A program made the translations under genes and the position numbers. Below are positions 11,776-15,015 of a DNA stretch of 15,015 nucleotides, one piece after another. This DNA comes from an archaeon MnTg01. Its GTDB lineage: Archaea > Thermoproteota > Nitrososphaeria > Nitrososphaerales > Nitrosopumilaceae. The first letter of the stretch is position 1. Each line of letters opens with the position of its first letter. The notes under the pieces were generated by a model, which was not told the origin of the DNA, ran no database searches, and saw nothing but the letters and a program-made list of their open reading frames with translations. The stretch is taken from the NCBI GenBank assembly GCA_008974855.1, contig BFAR01000101.1:1-15015 (forward strand), in the 5' to 3' direction.

Positions 11776-12042
11776 TTAGGTATCTAACCAAATCACTTTA
11801 ACAGGAGAACTAATGCCAAACGTTTTGAGATCCCCTAATATCCCAGACGATGACTTTCCAACTGTTGAAGCAATGACGTGGCTTTGCCTCCAATTATTTC
11901 CACAAGTCGGGCATTTGGTGCCGATACCTATGGGGTTTGCCCCAAAGAAGGCATGGGTATCATTAGTACCACAGTGCTTGCATAGAACCCAGATTCTTTG
12001 CATACCATATACACGGCACAGTAACTCATTAGAGAGAGTCAT
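11776..12042 (-). CDS. Zinc-ribbon protein with unusual codon use
   Basis: This protein has 88 residues from ATG 12042; an ATG at 12003 would give a 75-residue form beginning MQRIWVLCKHCG. Cys21/Cys24 (CKHCG) and Cys44/Cys47 (CPTCG) make one zinc ribbon, followed by WRQSHVIAS, a Ser/Gly-rich stretch (GKSSSGILG) and a C-terminal ISSPVKVIWLDT. Function is unknown. Codons end in C or G much more often than in neighbouring genes and the DNA is clearly less AT-rich, which suggests strong expression or foreign origin. The plus strand has an 80-residue frame (11813-12055) with a good GGAG before its ATG, but its sequence shows no domain, whereas the minus frame has a regular CxxC/CxxC ribbon; the minus strand is preferred, though not proved. 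A strong hairpin lies just after the stop. Confidence 0.65.
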   Translation of the reverse strand: MTLSNELLCRVYGMQRIWVLCKHCGTNDTHAFFGANPIGIGTKCPTCGNNWRQSHVIASTVGKSSSGILGDLKTFGISSPVKVIWLDT

Positions 12043-12055
12043 CAACCTAGCTTAA

Positions 12056-12281
12056 TTTCCATCAAATTAGCTTTCTAGGACCTCACAGAAATTAATAAAA
12101 AAATTGTGTAATTATTAGAATATTGCAAATATTTTGGGATGTGCCACGGTATTTTGTATTTAATACAATACCACATTCACTACTCATAGACCAGATATAC
12201 TAAATCTATAATAGTTGGCAGAATAATCTAAAATTAGGTTAGGGGCAATCTAGTATTAACTAGAACCCTCATTTTGAAATT
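12056..12281. other. Intergenic region with three symmetrical elements
   Basis: No gene was found. GGTATT-TT-GTAT pairs with ATACAATACC (12148-12172) with a two-base bulge. TCTAGT-ATTA-ACTAGA (12249-12264) is a perfect 6-bp hairpin 18 nt past the stop of the YVTN gene. TTTTGAAATTTCAAAA (12272-12287) is a perfect 16-bp palindrome over that stop codon. The last two may form the 3' end of the YVTN transcript; the first may be an operator or the leader of the zinc-ribbon gene. Confidence 0.4.
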
Positions 12282-13370
12282 TCAAAACTCCAAGTTATTG
12301 CTTTTTAGTTTCTTTTTTTGTACAACAAAAAATGCAATAATTGCTGCAATTACTCCAGCTCCAAGGATTCCAATAATTGTTTCAAAGTTTTCAGATGAAT
12401 AGTCATCACGAATTACATCATGTACTATTGAAAGGGTAGGATTTCCATAGTATGTAGCATATACCTTGTTAGTTTTTGGATTAATCATTAGCTCAAAAGG
12501 CTGCTCTACTGGAATGGTATCAATTACCTCATTTGTTTCCCCATCAATTACTGAAAGCGAGTTTGAAATTTGATTGCTAACGTATATAGTATTAGTTTCA
12601 GGGTTTACCACTATTCTTCTAGGCGTGTTTTCAACAGAAATTGAATCTACCACCTCGTTTTTAGACCCATCAATTACGGTTACTGTGCCATCAAGTTGAT
12701 TAGTGATATACACGTTATTGGTAAATGGATTAGCAACAACGCCTCGTGGACTTTTTCCAACATTAATTATAGTTATAAGACTGTCATCAGTTCCATCAAT
12801 TACATGAACTGAGTCGGTTGATTCACTTGTTACATAAACCATGTTTGTTACCTCGTTTACTGCCACCCCACATGGATCATCCACTGTAAATGAAGAAACA
12901 ATTGCATTTTGATTACCATCTATTACAAAAACAGTATTTGTTTTGTCACTTGTAACATATGCCTTGTTTGTTTTTGAATTTACTGCAACATCATAAGGAT
13001 CTGCAAGTTCTATTTCTTTTACTATATCCCCAGATTTTGTATCAATAATGCTTAGAATACTGGCACGCTCTAATGCAACAAACAGCATTTTAGTTTCAGT
13101 ATTAATTCCTATTCCATAAGGAGAGCTGCTGACTTTAATTTCAGAAACTTGTTGGTTTGTGTCTCCATCAATTATTGTAACGGTATTAGATTTGAAATTT
13201 GTAATGTAAACTTTGGAAGTTTCAGGATCAATTGCTGTTACTCCCCAGCCATCATCATGTTCTAGTGTAGTTACTATATCAGAGGGAGTAGCAAGAATAT
13301 CGTTATCAAAAAACACCCCACCAGAATAAACTAAAATACTGCAGATTAAAATTAATAAAAATAATTTCAT
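12282..13370 (-). CDS. Cell-surface YVTN beta-propeller protein with C-terminal membrane anchor
   Basis: This is a 362-residue exported protein. Residues 1-29 form a signal peptide (MKLFLLILICSILVYSGG). Seven YVTN-type repeats follow, each with a core such as VYITNFKSNTVTIIDG, AYVTSDKTNTVFVIDG, VYVTSESTDSVHVIDG or IYVSNQISNSLSVIDG, spaced about 42 residues, so one closed seven-bladed propeller is expected. A hydrophobic helix at about 332-351 (TIIGILGAGVIAAIIAFFVV) and a basic tail QKKKLKSNN anchor the C-terminus, leaving the propeller outside. Such proteins serve in surface layers, adhesion or binding; the ligand is unknown. It starts 12 nt after the stop of the upstream membrane-protein gene and is probably co-transcribed with it. 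Confidence 0.92.
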   Translation of the reverse strand: MKLFLLILICSILVYSGGVFFDNDILATPSDIVTTLEHDDGWGVTAIDPETSKVYITNFKSNTVTIIDGDTNQQVSEIKVSSSPYGIGINTETKMLFVALERASILSIIDTKSGDIVKEIELADPYDVAVNSKTNKAYVTSDKTNTVFVIDGNQNAIVSSFTVDDPCGVAVNEVTNMVYVTSESTDSVHVIDGTDDSLITIINVGKSPRGVVANPFTNNVYITNQLDGTVTVIDGSKNEVVDSISVENTPRRIVVNPETNTIYVSNQISNSLSVIDGETNEVIDTIPVEQPFELMINPKTNKVYATYYGNPTLSIVHDVIRDDYSSENFETIIGILGAGVIAAIIAFFVVQKKKLKSNNLEF

Positions 13371-13382
13371 TTTTCTCTATAC

Positions 13383-13943
13383 TTACTCTGGTAAATCATT
13401 TGGGGATTGAACCCACATGTCCTTATGTGTAAAACTATCATTTTTTGGATCATACTCACTTATCATGCCGTATCCACTTTTTCCACCAGCGACTGGATAT
13501 TCAAAATACAATGCCGAAAAAATTTTTCCAGTTCCTTGTTTTGCCTTTTTCATTAATTCCGAATCAATAAAAATCCAATAATGTTTTTCCATGTTTGGCA
13601 AAAGTGGCCCTAGATTGAAGGGCTCCCCAGGGTTTGATTTGAAAATGTCTCTATCCATTAGTTTAGTATCAATTTTGCAATAGGCCTTAACATATTGCGC
13701 TGGAATCTCACCATAATTTTTTATCGTACATTCAAATTTACTCGAATTACCATTTGGGGGCAGGGACTTTATGGAATTTAGTGGTCCCACCCAAGGTCGA
13801 AATCTGTATTCTGTTTGAACCCTACTTAGAGTAACAGTAGCCTCAAGCTGCTTTACGGTTCGGTATAGCAAAAGAACAAGGGCAATAGTGGCAGCTGCTG
13901 TTCCTAAAACGCCAAAAGTCTGGATTAGTGCTAATTCCACCAT
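13383..13943 (-). CDS. Single-helix membrane protein with beta-rich domain
   Basis: This 186-residue protein has one N-terminal helix (about 5-27, IQTFGVLGTAAATIALVLLL), followed by YRTVKQ, which suggests a cytoplasmic C-terminus by the positive-inside rule. A helix to about residue 45 leads to an FRPWVGPL motif (48-55). The remaining 130 residues look like a beta-sandwich: FECTIKNYGEIPAQYVKAYC, then KHYWIFIDSEL, then GKIFSALYFEYPV. I recall the RPWVG motif after a helix in other unannotated membrane proteins but know no function. The gene lies between the cyclase-like gene (46 nt upstream) and the YVTN gene (12 nt downstream). A 17-bp perfect palindrome spans its start codon and leader. Confidence 0.8.
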   Translation of the reverse strand: MVELALIQTFGVLGTAAATIALVLLLYRTVKQLEATVTLSRVQTEYRFRPWVGPLNSIKSLPPNGNSSKFECTIKNYGEIPAQYVKAYCKIDTKLMDRDIFKSNPGEPFNLGPLLPNMEKHYWIFIDSELMKKAKQGTGKIFSALYFEYPVAGGKSGYGMISEYDPKNDSFTHKDMWVQSPNDLPE

Positions 13944-13958
13944 TGCTAGACTAGCAAT
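13942..13958. promoter_or_regulatory. Perfect palindrome ATTGCTAGACTAGCAAT at the start of the membrane-protein gene
   Basis: Two 8-bp arms around one A cover the start codon and predicted transcription start, about 20-25 nt from a TATA-like box at 13971-13977. As DNA it is a candidate operator; as RNA it could hide the start codon, though a one-base loop makes a hairpin less likely. Confidence 0.5.
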
Positions 13959-13970
13959 AGAGTACTATTC

Positions 13971-13977
13971 AAATTTA
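13971..13977 (-). promoter_or_regulatory. TATA-like box inside the cyclase/membrane-protein gap
   Basis: The minus strand reads TAAATTT, centred about 31 nt before the ATG at 13943. It may give the membrane-protein and YVTN genes a promoter separate from the cyclase-like gene. Confidence 0.3.
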
Positions 13978-13989
13978 CCTTTAGAGAAA

Positions 13990-15015
13990 TTACCATTCAA
14001 GTCGAAGGGTTTCGCCCTTGATGTTTTCATCTCGAACATATTTTGCAATATAATGATCACCAATCTTTGTAATTTCTGGTTGCTTTTGAGATTTAGTTTT
14101 TTCATCAGTTTCTTGGTTTACATTGTATAGTACTGGTTTGCAATCACATCCATTTACTGGATATTTGAAATTAAAAGTAAATTTTTCAACATCAATTAAA
14201 AATGCATTCTCAAAATATTTTTCTGGTTCTTCAACTTCATAAACTAAAGTATAAACACGATCAGATTCACCCTTTAGAACTGGTTTGTTAAATGCAGTAG
14301 TAAATTCTTTTGATGTTGGTTTATCTACATTAATGCTGGATATTTTCATCTCATGGTTTGATTCATCATACACTTGGATATTAAGATCATTTATGGAATA
14401 TTTTTCTACATCAGTTGCAATACCGTGTAATACATTGTAAATTGGTTCATCAGAAATATTTGCAACCTCGTATCTTCGTTTGTGTTGTACAAGCATTGTT
14501 TTTGGATCTATAATTGTCAAATCAACTTGAACCGAAGGATAGGTAGTAGTTCGTTGCATCTTAAGTAGTTCTTCACCGTACTTGCTGCGAGTCGCCTCAC
14601 CTTTTGTGGGATGTGTTTTATTACCAAATCCATCACCGTACGTAGAATAAACTAGAATAGTTTGTCCGTGTTTTATTGTAAAATCATGAATGGGTTTTAT
14701 TATTGTTCTATATTCATCTGATAGCTCCCTAAGATCTTCAGCTAATCTTGGAGAAAGTAAAATGTGGTTATCATCCCCAAAGTCCATAACTCTTCTACAC
14801 AAAATGATGCCTGGACCCCAAACGTTATCTTGACCTCTAATGTCTTTTACTACAAAACAATTTCCGCTGTGTAGTCCTATTCTAACACGAACATTTTCTG
14901 AAGGGATTTTACCAACGTTGTATTTTCCGAGCTTTTCTTGCAACTGAACAGCAAGATGCAAAGGTAATTCAGGACCTTGTAGAAAGCCCAGGCACATTCC
15001 ATCACCTGTGGGTAA
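13990..15015 (-). CDS. Class III nucleotidyl cyclase-like protein with C-terminal beta domain; 5' end outside window
   Basis: The frame is open to the window edge (341 residues visible), and its first residues, LPTGDGMCLGF, lie inside the cyclase domain, so the N-terminus with the first metal-binding Asp is missing. The visible motifs are TGDG (second metal Asp, residue 5), VRIGLHSG (about 43-50), and DNVWGPGIILCRRVMDFGDD followed by HILLSPRLAEDL. The class III fold is clear. The usual transition-state Asn in the GxxVNxAxR-type motif appears to be Ile71, while Arg75 is kept. A second domain (about 150-341) is beta-rich, with strands such as VQVDLTIIDP, VYTLVYEVEE and KFTFNFKYPV, and contains CDC. 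No membrane helix is visible. The product could be cAMP, another cyclic nucleotide, or nothing. The next gene on the strand is a small membrane protein. Confidence 0.85.
   Translation of the reverse strand, partial: LPTGDGMCLGFLQGPELPLHLAVQLQEKLGKYNVGKIPSENVRVRIGLHSGNCFVVKDIRGQDNVWGPGIILCRRVMDFGDDNHILLSPRLAEDLRELSDEYRTIIKPIHDFTIKHGQTILVYSTYGDGFGNKTHPTKGEATRSKYGEELLKMQRTTTYPSVQVDLTIIDPKTMLVQHKRRYEVANISDEPIYNVLHGIATDVEKYSINDLNIQVYDESNHEMKISSINVDKPTSKEFTTAFNKPVLKGESDRVYTLVYEVEEPEKYFENAFLIDVEKFTFNFKYPVNGCDCKPVLYNVNQETDEKTKSQKQPEITKIGDHYIAKYVRDENIKGETLRLEW

Noticed and set aside
13888..14130. Plus-strand hydrophobic frame over the cyclase/membrane-protein junction
   Set aside because: It arises from AT-rich antisense sequence and overlaps two supported genes.

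Overview
The window reads as chromosome from an ammonia-oxidising archaeon of the Nitrosopumilus type (Nitrososphaerota, formerly Thaumarchaeota). The base composition is AT-rich. The proteins are typical of that group: a TrmB-type regulator, a secreted cupredoxin with C-terminal W/D-rich repeats, a secreted protein resembling the PEFG-CTERM class, many tiny zinc ribbons, a YVTN beta-propeller surface protein and a JAMM protease. Many genes have a TATA-like box centred about 24-28 nt before the start codon, as expected for leaderless archaeal transcripts. No rRNA, tRNA, CRISPR array, insertion sequence or phage gene was seen. This taxonomy is inferred from gene content, not from a marker gene.

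Layout. 1-2678 (all minus): the N-terminal part of a secreted protein, a TrmB-family regulator and a soluble sensor histidine kinase. 2719-5241 (plus): a small unknown protein, a four-helix membrane protein, a 55-residue zinc ribbon and a secreted plastocyanin-like protein, three of them with inverted repeats at or near the promoter. 5242-5481 (minus): a small SWIM zinc-finger protein. 5585-5920 (plus): a small winged-helix protein, apparently opening with CTG. 5917-6765 (minus): a two-helix membrane protein, divergent from 6931-7697 (plus), which encodes a PIN-domain protein and a degenerate response-regulator receiver. The divergent gap holds two identical palindromic sites exactly 50 bp apart. 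7758-10177 (plus): an overlapping DppB/DppC-type ABC permease pair without ATPase or binding protein, the DppC member carrying a large extra extracytoplasmic segment. 10187-12042 (minus): a 54-residue Cys-rich protein, an unknown 105-residue protein, a membrane-anchored zinc ribbon, a JAMM/MPN+ protease and another zinc ribbon, with a strong GC-rich hairpin between the last two. 12282-15015 (minus): a YVTN propeller protein, a single-helix membrane protein and the C-terminal part of a class III nucleotidyl cyclase-like protein, all in one direction.

The parts most worth a second look are the PIN/pseudo-receiver pair with its twin operators, the cyclase-like gene followed by a small membrane protein, the enlarged DppC, and the GC-rich hairpin next to a compositionally distinct zinc ribbon. 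No element is proved to be a new system; each is offered with the check that would decide it.
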